This document shows, piece after piece, positions 1 to 8,892 of a stretch of 64,000 bases of DNA; position 1 is the first letter of the stretch; each line of letters starts with the position of its first letter. Made by a program: the position numbers and the translations under genes. The notes below the pieces were generated by a model. The model saw only the letters and a list, made by a program, of their open reading frames with translations. It ran no database searches and was not told the origin of the DNA. The stretch is from the NCBI RefSeq assembly GCF_011170125.1, contig NZ_BLLN01000002.1:467501-531500 (forward strand), in the 5' to 3' direction. Origin of the DNA: Streptomyces diastaticus subsp. diastaticus. GTDB taxonomy: Bacteria; Actinomycetota; Actinomycetes; Streptomycetales; Streptomycetaceae.

Positions 1-2
1 CG

Positions 3-857
3 TTCCTGCTGCTCTTCTCGATCGAAGCGGTGATGTTCCTGGTACTGGCCGGAGTCGCCCTCACCGTGCGGCTGCCGCACAGCTCCGTCGTGACGGACCA
101 GGCTCCTGACGCGGAGGGGGCCACCGGCGGCGGGGGGATGCGGGCGCTGCTGCGCCATCGCGCCATGGTGCAGCTGTGCGTGCTCGGCTTCGTGCTGTTC
201 TTCGCCTGCTACGGCCAGTTCGAGTCGGGGCTCTCCGCCTACGGCGTGGAGGCGGCCGGGATATCCCCGTCGACGCTGGGCGTGGCCCTGGCGGCCAACA
301 CCGCGATGATCGTGATCGCGCAGTTCGCGGTCTTGAAGCTGGTGGAGCAGCGCCGGCGCAGCCGGGTCGTGGCCCTGGTCGGGCTGATCTGGACGGTGGC
401 GTGGCTGGCCGCCGGTTACGCCGGTCTCGGTCACGGCAGCGAAGCCATGGCGACGGCTGCCTTCATCTCCACGTACGCGCTCTTCGGGCTCGGCGAGGCG
501 ATGCTGGCGCCGACGGTGGCGCCGCTGGTGGCGGACCTGGCCCCGACACGGATGGTGGGGCAGTACAACTCGGCCTTCGCGCTGGTGAAGCAGTTGGCGC
601 TGGCCGTCGGTCCCGCGGTGGGCGGGCCGATGGGGGCGACGCTGCACGGGCCGTACATCGTGACGTTCGTGCTGTTCTCGCTGCTGATATCGGTGCTGGC
701 GCTGCGGCTGGGGCGCGTGCTGCTGCCGCAGCAGGACAAGCCGGAACCGGTGGGGTCCCGGGTGGTCGCGGTGCGCCTGCCCGAGGAGGAGGCCGCACCG
801 GTGGCCACCGAGGCCGTACCGGTCATGGGCGCGGTCGAGGAGCCGGCGCGGGCGTAG
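3..857 (+). CDS. MFS transporter, C-terminal part
   Basis: The gene enters from the left edge, so the true start is outside the window. About 284 residues are visible in the open frame. They show six or more hydrophobic segments separated by short basic loops (for example RRRSR) and a glycine/proline-rich final helix pair, as in the C-terminal half of a 12-14 TM major facilitator exporter. The tail after the last helix is hydrophilic and acidic (PEEEAAP) and is probably cytoplasmic. The substrate cannot be inferred. The next gene is convergent on the minus strand. Confidence 0.8.
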   Translation, partial: FLLLFSIEAVMFLVLAGVALTVRLPHSSVVTDQAPDAEGATGGGGMRALLRHRAMVQLCVLGFVLFFACYGQFESGLSAYGVEAAGISPSTLGVALAANTAMIVIAQFAVLKLVEQRRRSRVVALVGLIWTVAWLAAGYAGLGHGSEAMATAAFISTYALFGLGEAMLAPTVAPLVADLAPTRMVGQYNSAFALVKQLALAVGPAVGGPMGATLHGPYIVTFVLFSLLISVLALRLGRVLLPQQDKPEPVGSRVVAVRLPEEEAAPVATEAVPVMGAVEEPARA

Positions 858-916
858 GCCCCGGAGCCGCACGGCGCGCGTCCGTCCCGGTGCCGGGGCG
901 GGCGCGCTTCCGCGTG

Positions 917-2572
917 TCAGGCCGCGGGGAGGGCGAATTCGCACCAGACGGACTTGCCGCCGCCGGGTGTGCGTCTGCTGCCCCAGCTGGAGGCGATGGT
1001 GGCGATGATCGCGATGCCGCGTCCGGCCTCGTCGCCCGCCTCGGCGCGACGGCGGCGCGGGAGGTGGTCGTCGCCGTCGGTGACCTCGATGATCAGGCGG
1101 CGGTCGGTCCGGCGCAGGCGCAGGCGCATCGGCGGTGTGCCGTGCTGGAGGGAGTTGGCCACCAGTTCGCTGGCGGCCAGCACGCCGAGGTCGTGCAGGT
1201 CGGACGGGAAGCGCCAGCTGGTCAGGACCCCGGAGGCGAAGGCACGGGCGCGGGGTGCGGCCTCGACGCCGCCGAGCAGGTCGAGTGCGGCGTTCCGGAA
1301 GAGTTCGGCGTCGCCGCCGGTGCGGGCGGGGTGCTGGAGGACGAGGACGGCGACGTCGTCGTCGTGGGTCTCGGTGACGCCGAGGGCGCGCATCAGGCGG
1401 TCGCAGACGACCTTGGGGCTGCCGGTGGCTCCGGCAAGGGCGGCTTCGAGGAGGTGGAGACCCTCGTCGATGTCGGCGTCGCGGCGTTCGACCAGGCCGT
1501 CGGTGTAGAGGACGGCGGTGGAGCCGGGGGCGAGCGGAATGGTGTCGGAGGTGTGCAGCCAGCCGCCGGTGCCGAGCGGCGGACCGGTGGGTTCCGGCGC
1601 ACGGTGGATGGTGCCGTGCTCGTCGCGGACGAGGATCGGCAGGTGGCCGGCGGAGGCGTAGACGAGGCGGCCCTCGTTGGGGTCGTGAACGGCGTAGACG
1701 CAGGTGGCGATCTGGCTGGGGTCGATCTCGGTGGCGAGTCCGTCGAGGAGCTGGAGCACCTCGTGCGGGGGCAGGTCGAGCCGGGCGTAGGCGCGCACGG
1801 CGGTGCGCAGCTGGCCCATGACGGCGGCGGCGCGGACCCCCCGGCCCATGACGTCGCCGATGACCAGGGCGGTACGGCCGCCGCCGAGGGTGATCACGTC
1901 GTACCAGTCGCCGCCGACCGCCGCGTCGGCGCCGCCGGGCTGATAGGTGGCGGCGATGCGCAGGTCGTCGGGTTGTTCGAGTTCCTGCGGGAGCAGGGAG
2001 CGCTGGAGGGTGACGGCGGTCTCGCGCTGGCGGCGCTCGCTGGCGCGCAGCCGTTCGGCGGCGTCGGCCTGGTCGGTAACGTCGGCGGCGAAGACCAGGA
2101 CCCCGGATTCGGCGCTCTGGGTGGTGCCGTCCTCCGGGCGCGCGCCGCCGTCGCCGGTGACGGGGACCGCGACCGGGGTGCAGGTGAAGGTGTACGAGCG
2201 GCCCCCGGGAAGTCGGCGTGATTTCACCGTGCGCGGTCGCCCGCTGCGCAGGACCTGGTCGAGGAGGGGGAGGAGGCCCAGCTCCTCGAGTTCGGGCATG
2301 GTCTCGTCGGCGGGGCCGCCGACCGGGCGGGCGCCGAACGCCTCTGTGTAGGCGTCGTTGACGTACGCGATGTGGTGTGCGGGCCCCTGGAGGACCGCGA
2401 CCAGGGCCGGGACGCGGTCCAGGACGGCGCGCACGGGCAGGTCTTCGAGGCGTAGGGCGGGGCCGGTGGGGGCGGTGCCCGCGCGGGCGGCCGGGACGGC
2501 GCCCGTGTCGGCGCGGCGGGTGGTGCGGCGTTGGGTGCCGGGGAACCGGGGGCTCCATCGTGTGAAGTTCAC
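917..2572 (-). CDS. PAS / SpoIIE PP2C phosphatase / HATPase fusion
   Basis: 551 aa from a GTG start preceded by GAGG about 9 nt upstream. Three modules are visible. A PAS-like domain lies at about residues 45-165. A SpoIIE/RsbU PP2C phosphatase domain lies at about 185-400, with GGDWYD, the GDVMGRG metal motif and YTDGLVERR. A C-terminal RsbW/SpoIIAB-type HATPase lies at about 420-550 (ELVANSLQHG as N-box, GRGIAII as G-box). Such proteins act in partner-switching cascades: the phosphatase dephosphorylates an anti-anti-sigma factor and the kinase-like domain may phosphorylate or bind it. No sigma or STAS gene is adjacent, so the partners are unknown. Confidence 0.85.
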   Translation of the reverse strand: MNFTRWSPRFPGTQRRTTRRADTGAVPAARAGTAPTGPALRLEDLPVRAVLDRVPALVAVLQGPAHHIAYVNDAYTEAFGARPVGGPADETMPELEELGLLPLLDQVLRSGRPRTVKSRRLPGGRSYTFTCTPVAVPVTGDGGARPEDGTTQSAESGVLVFAADVTDQADAAERLRASERRQRETAVTLQRSLLPQELEQPDDLRIAATYQPGGADAAVGGDWYDVITLGGGRTALVIGDVMGRGVRAAAVMGQLRTAVRAYARLDLPPHEVLQLLDGLATEIDPSQIATCVYAVHDPNEGRLVYASAGHLPILVRDEHGTIHRAPEPTGPPLGTGGWLHTSDTIPLAPGSTAVLYTDGLVERRDADIDEGLHLLEAALAGATGSPKVVCDRLMRALGVTETHDDDVAVLVLQHPARTGGDAELFRNAALDLLGGVEAAPRARAFASGVLTSWRFPSDLHDLGVLAASELVANSLQHGTPPMRLRLRRTDRRLIIEVTDGDDHLPRRRRAEAGDEAGRGIAIIATIASSWGSRRTPGGGKSVWCEFALPAA

Positions 2573-2840
2573 CGATTCTCGCCTCGTGTTGTCGTGTGCG
2601 GGGTGGGGCGGGTGAGGGTCCGGTCCGGGTGGGAGCCGGAACGGGTGCTTCCCGGTGGGGCGGGGCGCTGGGTCATGCCTGTTGTGTCGCTTCCGGTGGG
2701 GCGTCGCCCGTCCGCGGCCGGTGGGTGGCGGCCGGGCGACGCCCGGCGGTCCGGAGCCCGACCATCGTCACACGGCCGGCCGGGCGGACCCGGTCGATTC
2801 CGTCAGACGCCTGTTGTTCGAAGGGGGTTCCGTTTGGTCG

Positions 2841-4310
2841 TCAGAAGGACTCGTTCGGGCGTTTGCTCCCGGCCGCGAGTTCGAACTCCGCTCGGGGGTG
2901 CTCCAGCGAGCCGAGGGAGACGATGTCGCGTTTGAAGAGGCCCGAGAGGGTCCATTCGGCCAGGACACGGGCCTTCCGGTTGAAGGTCGGCAGCCGCCCG
3001 AGGTGGTAAGCGCGGTGCATGAGCCAGGCAGGGTAGCCCTTCAGCTTGCGCCCGTGGATGTACGCGACCCCTTTGTGCAGCCCGAGGGAGGCGACCGATC
3101 CGGCGTGGCCGTGCCGGTACGGCCGCGGTGCGGTGCCACGCAACGAGGCCAGCAGGTTGTCGGCGAGCACCTTCGCCTGGCGGACGGCGTGCTGGGCATT
3201 GGGGGCGCACTCACGCGCTCCGGGTGGTGCGGAGGAGCGCGCGGAAGGATCGGGGTCGGAGCCGCGGTCCTCTTCGGCCGGGGCGCCCGCTCCGGCGGCC
3301 GGCTCCTGGACGACGGGGCCCACGGCGAGGTCGGGTACGGCCGCCGCGTCACCGGCCGCCCAGGCGTGCGGTGCGCCCACGACGGAGAGTTCGGGAGTGC
3401 AGCGCAGTCGGCCCCGCCCGTCGCGCGGCAGGTCCGTCGCCGCGAGGAGCGGGTGGGGTTTGACGCCGGCGGTCCACACCAGGGTGCGGGTGGGGTGCCG
3501 GGATCCGTCACTGAGTACCGCCACCCGGCGCTCGCAGCTCTCCAGACGCGTCCCGAGCCGGACGTCGACCTTGCGGCGGCGCAGCTCGCGCACGGTGTAC
3601 CGGCCCATGTCCGGGCCGACTTCGGGCAGTATCCGGTCGGCGGCCTCGACCAGGACCCATTTCATGTCCTCGGGCCGGATGTTGTGGTAGTGCCGGGTGG
3701 CGTACCGGGCCATGTCCTCCAGCTCGCCGAGCGCCTCCACGCCCGCGTAGCCGCCGCCGACGAAGACGAAGGTCAGGGCCGCGTCGCGGAGGGCGGGATC
3801 GCGGGTGGAGGAGGCGATGTCCATCTGCTCCAGGACGTGGTTGCGCAGGCCGATCGCCTCCTCGACGGTCTTGAAGCCGATGCCGTGGTGGGCGAGGCCG
3901 GGGACGGGCAGGGTCCGCGAGACGGAGCCGGGGGCCATGACCAGTTCGTCGTAGGCCACTGCGAGCGGACCGGTGCCCTCGTCGTCGGTGGCCTTGGTGC
4001 GGACGAGGGCGGTGCGCGCGGCGTGGTCGACCGCCAGGGCCTCGCCGACCAGCAGGCGGCAGCCGCGCAGGACGCGGCGGAGGGGAACCACCACGTGTCG
4101 CGGCGAGATGGAGCCGGCCGCCGCCTCGGGCAGGAACGGCTGATAGGTCATGTACGGCTCGGGGGTGACGAGGACGACCTCCGTCTCCCGGGGTCTGCTC
4201 CTCGCGCGCAGCCGCAGGGCGGTGTACATGCCGACGCAGCCGCCGCCCACGATGAGGATGCGTGCCGGTCCGCTGCCGGAGGTCGTGTCCCGTGATTTCG
4301 AGGCCTTCAC
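2841..4310 (-). CDS. ndh: Type II NADH dehydrogenase (FAD/NAD(P)-dependent oxidoreductase)
   Basis: 489 aa from a GTG that immediately precedes the conserved N-terminus. The open frame continues upstream to 4541, but that extension has no family-like sequence. An N-terminal dinucleotide-binding GGGCVGMYT motif (residues about 17-25) and a second one (FVGGGYAGVEALGEL) bind FAD and NADH. A conserved LVWTAGVKPHPLL segment and AAGDAAAVPD (second FAD contact) follow. The enzyme is expected to pass electrons from NADH to menaquinone at the membrane without proton pumping. A low-complexity Pro/Ala/Glu insertion follows the AAGD motif and is longer than usual. It is divergent from the TetR-type gene, an arrangement I recall for S. 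coelicolor SCO4119/SCO4118. Confidence 0.85.
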   Translation of the reverse strand: MKASKSRDTTSGSGPARILIVGGGCVGMYTALRLRARSRPRETEVVLVTPEPYMTYQPFLPEAAAGSISPRHVVVPLRRVLRGCRLLVGEALAVDHAARTALVRTKATDDEGTGPLAVAYDELVMAPGSVSRTLPVPGLAHHGIGFKTVEEAIGLRNHVLEQMDIASSTRDPALRDAALTFVFVGGGYAGVEALGELEDMARYATRHYHNIRPEDMKWVLVEAADRILPEVGPDMGRYTVRELRRRKVDVRLGTRLESCERRVAVLSDGSRHPTRTLVWTAGVKPHPLLAATDLPRDGRGRLRCTPELSVVGAPHAWAAGDAAAVPDLAVGPVVQEPAAGAGAPAEEDRGSDPDPSARSSAPPGARECAPNAQHAVRQAKVLADNLLASLRGTAPRPYRHGHAGSVASLGLHKGVAYIHGRKLKGYPAWLMHRAYHLGRLPTFNRKARVLAEWTLSGLFKRDIVSLGSLEHPRAEFELAAGSKRPNESF

Positions 4311-4659
4311 CTTCCCATGACGCACCGGCGGACGGACTTTGTCCACAGGCCCGACGATTCGTATGACCGGACGGCAGGAACGGCCGAGGAGGCCCAGAGG
4401 TTGGCCGGATCCGAAGTCACGCAGGTCAGGCAGGTGGTAACCATCGGTCACAGGGGGTGCATTGCGGGGTGAACCGGTGCGTACTTCGATCCGTGCGCGC
4501 CACGCCCGGAACGGGCCTCTTCTGAATTGACTCCGGCTCAACTATGTTCGTGACCCGTCGGAGTGCTGGGGGGTGCTCGCAGGCTGGCCGCTCCTCAGAC
4601 GTCGCGACTCACATATGGCGGGGAGTCTCCGGGGGGAGACGCCATGACCGGGGGAACGC
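4311..4659. other. Intergenic region between ndh and TetR gene
   Basis: 349 bp of divergent promoter space. Candidate sigma-70-like elements for the plus-strand gene lie near 4526-4545 (TTGACT and TATGTT-like hexamers, too close together to be a normal pair). The sequence CTCCGG...CCGGAG-like symmetry around 4530-4561 may be an operator. Nothing here codes. Confidence 0.35.
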
Positions 4660-5403
4660 ATGCATATTCAGGACTCTCAGTGGCCGGCGACGACGTCGAC
4701 GGCGCCCAGAACCGCGCCGTCCGGCGCGGCAGGCCGCTCGGCGCCCTTGCGGGTGGACGCGCAGCGCAATCTCGAGCACGTGCTCCGCGCCGCCCGCGAG
4801 GTCTTCGGTGAACTCGGTTACGGCGCGCCGATGGAGGACGTCGCGCGCCGTGCCCGCGTCGGGGTCGGCACGGTCTACCGCCGCTTCCCCAGCAAAGACG
4901 TGCTGGTCCGGCGGATCGCGGAGGAGGAGACGGCCCGCCTGACCGACCAGGCCCGGGCGGCGCTCGGCCAGGAGGACGAGCCGTGGTCGGCGCTCTCCCG
5001 GTTCCTGCGCACCTCCGTCGAGTCCGGCGCGGGCCGGCTGCTGCCGCCGCGGATGCTCCGCGTCGAGGTCGGGTCCGCGCTGACCGGGCAGGAACCGGCC
5101 CGGGTGCCGCAGCAGCGGCAGGCCGAGCCCGCCCCGGGTGGCGAACTGCGGTTGGTCGAGCCCCGGGAGACGCCCGAGGCCGAGCAGGAGTCGGCGGGGA
5201 CCGGCGCGCTGCTCGAGGTCGTCGGCCGTCTGGTGGACCGGGCCCGCGAGGCCGGTGAGCTGCGGGCCGACGTGACCGTCGCCGACGTCCTGCTGGTGAT
5301 CGCCACGGCCGCGCCCGCGCTGCCGGACACCGCTCAGCAGACGGCCGCGTCGGAACGCCTGCTGGAGATCCTGCTCGAGGGGCTGCGTTCGCGGCCTGCC
5401 TGA
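4660..5403 (+). CDS. atrA: TetR-family regulator, AtrA-like
   Basis: 247 aa. An N-terminal TetR helix-turn-helix lies at about residues 33-80, with AAREVFGELGYGAPMEDVA and the recognition helix VGVGTVYRRFPSK. The C-terminal ligand domain is interrupted by a variable Glu/Pro-rich stretch. ATG 4660 is preceded by GGGGGA. The upstream ATG at 4644 is in another frame and closes early. Sequence and position beside ndh match my recollection of AtrA (SCO4118), an activator of actII-ORF4 and of the GlcNAc transporter gene nagE2. In S. griseus the orthologue acts on strR. Orthology is from memory. TetR membership is certain from sequence. Confidence 0.8.
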   Translation: MHIQDSQWPATTSTAPRTAPSGAAGRSAPLRVDAQRNLEHVLRAAREVFGELGYGAPMEDVARRARVGVGTVYRRFPSKDVLVRRIAEEETARLTDQARAALGQEDEPWSALSRFLRTSVESGAGRLLPPRMLRVEVGSALTGQEPARVPQQRQAEPAPGGELRLVEPRETPEAEQESAGTGALLEVVGRLVDRAREAGELRADVTVADVLLVIATAAPALPDTAQQTAASERLLEILLEGLRSRPA

Positions 5404-6893
5404 GGCCGGTCACGGGTCAGGTTCCCCAGTCACCACGGTTGTCACCCGGTGGTCGCCGCTGCCGTCACGGCGGAGGCCGTCGCTGTGTGGGGCGGTTCCC
5501 GCTGCGCCGGGCTTCTGCGGGGCCGTGGGCCAGAGGGGCCGGGGCCCGTGCAAGGCGTAGACGGGGGCTCGGCCCGGCTCGTGCGGGCGCCGGAGGAGTC
5601 CGGCCAGTGCGGGCAACGTCCGGCCGGCTACGGCGTGCTCCCCGGCCCGGGGGGCGCGTGGAGCCCGGCGGGCCGGAGGCGCTGCGCCCCGCCCTTGCCG
5701 CCCTCGCCGGTGACTCGCGGGGCACCGCCCGCTCGGCGGAGTTGCGGACGGAGCCGCCGGCCGGGAGCGGCCCGGCTCGCGCCGCGGACCAGGAGGGTCT
5801 TCGGCTGAGGCGCCGTTGTGCCCCCCCTGCGGGTCGCCCGACGCCGATCGCACCGTCGCCGGGCCGCCGGGCGGGCTTCGTGAGGCCGGCCGGGTCCGGC
5901 CGCGGCAGCCGCTGAGGCGCTTGAGGGGGAATTGCCGGAGACGGCCGGGGTGGCCACTGCGACCCGGAGCCGGACAGCGAGGACGGACCGCGAGGGCGCG
6001 GCAGGCGAGGCCCCCGGCTGCCGGCCGAGAGCTTTGATGTCTCCACCACACTGCGCGAGGGCCTCGTCCGTCACCCACCCTGCCGCACTCGCCCCGCGCG
6101 CGCTCGTGGAGTGGGCGCCCCGCTCACCGTCCACCCGTGAGGGCGACCAGCGGCGCCGGCTCCGCCCGTACCGGCGCGCGAAGGTGGCACTGGTGTGCCG
6201 GCGCGCCCGTCACCTGAGGAGAAGCGGGACCGGGTCCGGAGGCGACGGGTTCCACCGCGCACAACCGCACCAGCACGGCCCACGCCTTGCGCGCCAAGGC
6301 GTGGTCCGGCCTGCCGACGCCTCGCGAAGCCTGGCCTCGTCCTGCTGGACGGCGGCCTCGCCGAACGGCCCGCGTCGGCGGTCCACGCCCGGCCCGCTCC
6401 CGCCGACGCCGTCCGGCGGGAGGGCACGTCCAAGGGCAGGGCGCCACCACCGGCTGCGCTCCGGCTCGTGCCGCGGGCCACTCCCACGACCTGACCACCG
6501 CGCGGCCTCGTCCGGCCGGGCGTGAGAACACAACAGGACCCCGGAGTCCCCAGGCGTAGGCGGCAGGACCGGGCGCACGCACCCCCACACATCTATCTGT
6601 GCTCGGCTGCCCGGCCCGGGAACGGCAGCGAACGCCTACGCGGGTTCGCGCCCGGGCGTCTCCTCGCGGTCGCCCCGCTCCCGGGCCACGACGACGCGTC
6701 CCGGAGATCCTCCGGAGACCGGCGGCTCCGGTTGCGCGGCGCATGATCTCCCCCAGAACCACCGATGTGAACGGAGTCAGCGGGAAAACCCCTCGGACGG
6801 GTGATCCGGATGCGTGTGAAGCATCGGGGGGAGCGGCCTGTGCCAGGCTTTCGCCCGCAAGCGTTTACGGGTCGGCCAGCGGGGGCTTCCGCC
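5404..6893. other. 1.5-kb stretch without a convincing gene
   Basis: All six frames carry Arg/Pro/Ala-rich open frames that look like GC artefacts. None has a recognisable domain, a good ribosome site or consistent codon-position bias. The longest candidates (minus 5410-6078, minus 6124-6762, plus 5932-6525) overlap each other in several frames. A decayed gene is possible. I could not recover a product by joining frames. Confidence 0.5.
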
Positions 6894-8885
6894 ATGAGGG
6901 ATGACGGTCCGAATCGGACGAGCGGCGGTACGTCGGAGGGGTGCGAACAGGGCCAGGTGCCCGCGCAGGGCGGCGGCGAGCAAGGCGGGGCGCGCGCACC
7001 GGCCGGCGCCCGGGCCCGGCCGCCACTCGTCCCTCCCGCCCCGGACGGCCTCACGGGCGTACCCGAGCAGCGGCGACGGGAGCTCGCCGAGGCGGAGTCG
7101 CCCGCGCCGCTCCCGGACGGACCGGCGCCCGACGCGGCCCTGGTGCACCGGATGCGCGGCGGCGACGACGGGGCGTACGAGGAGCTGTACCGGCGCCACG
7201 CCGAGGCGGTGCGCCGGTACGCGCGGACCTGCTGCCGGGACGCGCACACGGCGGAGGATCTGACCGCCGAGGTGTTCGCCCGCACCCTCCAGGCGGTGCA
7301 TCGCGGCGCGGGGCCCACCCACGCGGTCCGCGCCTACCTCCTCACCACGGTGCGCCGGGTCGCGGCCGGCTGGACGCGCACCGCCCGTCGCGAGCAACTC
7401 GTCGAGGACTTCGCCGTCTTCGCCGCCCAGGCGGCGCGTACGGCCGAGGTGTCCGACGAGGACACCCTCGACCTCGGCGCGGACGTGCTGGCGATGCACG
7501 AGGCCGAGCAGTCGATGGCGATGCGCGCGTTCCGGACGCTGCCCGAGCGGTGGCAGGCGGTGCTGTGGCACACCGAGGTGGAGGACGAGTCGCCGAGCGA
7601 GGTGGCGACCCTGTTCGGGCTCGACGCCAACGGCACCCGGGTGCTCGCCTCCCGGGCGCGCGAGGGACTGAAGCAGGCGTACCTCCAGGCGCACGTCAGC
7701 ACGGCGCTCACCCGGGACGAGGAGTGCGCCCGGTACGCGGACCGGCTCGGGGCGTACGCCCGGGGCGGGCTGCGTGCGCGGGCCGAGCAGGGCTTGCGCA
7801 AGCACCTCAAGGAGTGCTCGCAGTGCCAGTTGGCGGCGCTCCAGATCAAGGAAGTCGCCGGTGGCATCCCGGCGGTCGTCCCGGTGGCGGTCATCGGCTG
7901 GTTCGGCGCGGCGGGTTACGCCAAGGTGATGGCGCTGATCGGCGGCGGTGCGGCGGGCGCCGCGGGAGCCGGTTCCGCGGCGGCCTCCGGCGGCGCGGCG
8001 GGCGGCGCGGCCGCGGAAGGGGCCGGCACGCCCGTCAAGATCGGCATCGGTACGGCGCTCGCCGTCACGGCCGGCGTCGCGCTGGCCCTCGTCCTGATCG
8101 GTGACAGCGATCCGGCCGCCCCACCCCGCCAGAAGCCCCCGGTCGCCCAGCCGGCCGTCCCCCAGCCGCCGCCCTCCCCGGCGCCGGAACCTCCCGCTCC
8201 GGCCCCGCCCCCGGCAGCGGAGCCCACCCCCGAGCCGACACCGCGTCCGACTGCGGAGCCCACGCCGACGCCCACCCCGGCCCCGCCTCCCTCCCCCACG
8301 CCCGAGCCCGTCCCACCGTCCCCGACACCCGACCCCCCGGCCCCGGCGCCGCCTTCCCCGCCTCCCCTGGAGGCGTACCGCTGGAGTGAGCTGGCGTACG
8401 CCCCCCTCGGGGACGCCACACGGCCACGTATGCGGCCCGGCGAGAGCAGCTGGGTGTGGCAGCGGCAGGGGCTGTCGGTCGGTGGGACGACGTACCGGGA
8501 CGGGGTCACGGTGCACGGTTCCTCGTCGGTGACCGTCGACCTGAACCGGCCCTGCACCGCGTACCAGGCGCTGGTGGGGATCGACGACCTCGCGATGGGA
8601 CTGGGCGAGGCCCGGTTCTCGGTGCGGGCGGACGGGGTCACGCTGTGGAACTCGCCCTGGCTGACGGGCGGGGAACCGGCCGTTCCGGTACGGGTCGGGC
8701 TGGACGGGCGGAAGACCGTGACACTGGTCGCGGAGCCGAGGTCCGGCGTGGACAGCCTGACTCTCGCGGACTGGGCGGAGTCCCGGTTCACCTGCGAGGG
8801 GGCGTCAGCCGAGTCCGGGCAGGGCGCACGAGGGCACGGCGCGCAGGAGGCGCAGGGCGCACAGGGCGCGGAAGGAGCCGGATGA
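6894..8885 (+). CDS. Membrane-tethered sigma-70/ECF factor with zinc-finger and NPCBM domain
   Basis: 663 aa from ATG 6894. The frame opens at 6801 but the upstream part is not protein-like. In order: disordered N-terminus; sigma region 2 (about residues 84-165, MRGGDDGAYEELYRRH and AEDLTAEVFARTL); sigma region 4 (about 213-265, FRTLPERWQAVL and a helix-turn-helix); an anti-sigma-type zinc motif H-x3-C-x2-C (HLKECSQC, about 304-311); a hydrophobic segment; a clear transmembrane helix (about 387-404); a Pro/Glu/Thr linker of roughly 85 residues; and an NPCBM-type carbohydrate-binding domain (about 493-637) outside the membrane. The combination suggests a sigma factor held at the membrane and released or altered when the outer domain senses glycan. 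It is convergent with the next gene. Confidence 0.85.
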   Translation: MRDDGPNRTSGGTSEGCEQGQVPAQGGGEQGGARAPAGARARPPLVPPAPDGLTGVPEQRRRELAEAESPAPLPDGPAPDAALVHRMRGGDDGAYEELYRRHAEAVRRYARTCCRDAHTAEDLTAEVFARTLQAVHRGAGPTHAVRAYLLTTVRRVAAGWTRTARREQLVEDFAVFAAQAARTAEVSDEDTLDLGADVLAMHEAEQSMAMRAFRTLPERWQAVLWHTEVEDESPSEVATLFGLDANGTRVLASRAREGLKQAYLQAHVSTALTRDEECARYADRLGAYARGGLRARAEQGLRKHLKECSQCQLAALQIKEVAGGIPAVVPVAVIGWFGAAGYAKVMALIGGGAAGAAGAGSAAASGGAAGGAAAEGAGTPVKIGIGTALAVTAGVALALVLIGDSDPAAPPRQKPPVAQPAVPQPPPSPAPEPPAPAPPPAAEPTPEPTPRPTAEPTPTPTPAPPPSPTPEPVPPSPTPDPPAPAPPSPPPLEAYRWSELAYAPLGDATRPRMRPGESSWVWQRQGLSVGGTTYRDGVTVHGSSSVTVDLNRPCTAYQALVGIDDLAMGLGEARFSVRADGVTLWNSPWLTGGEPAVPVRVGLDGRKTVTLVAEPRSGVDSLTLADWAESRFTCEGASAESGQGARGHGAQEAQGAQGAEGAG

Positions 8886-8892
8886 GCGCCGG

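Noticed and set aside
5410..6762. Several overlapping open frames of 100-220 residues
   Set aside because: They overlap in up to four frames, are Arg/Pro/Ala-rich and show no motif. Reported as a gap instead.
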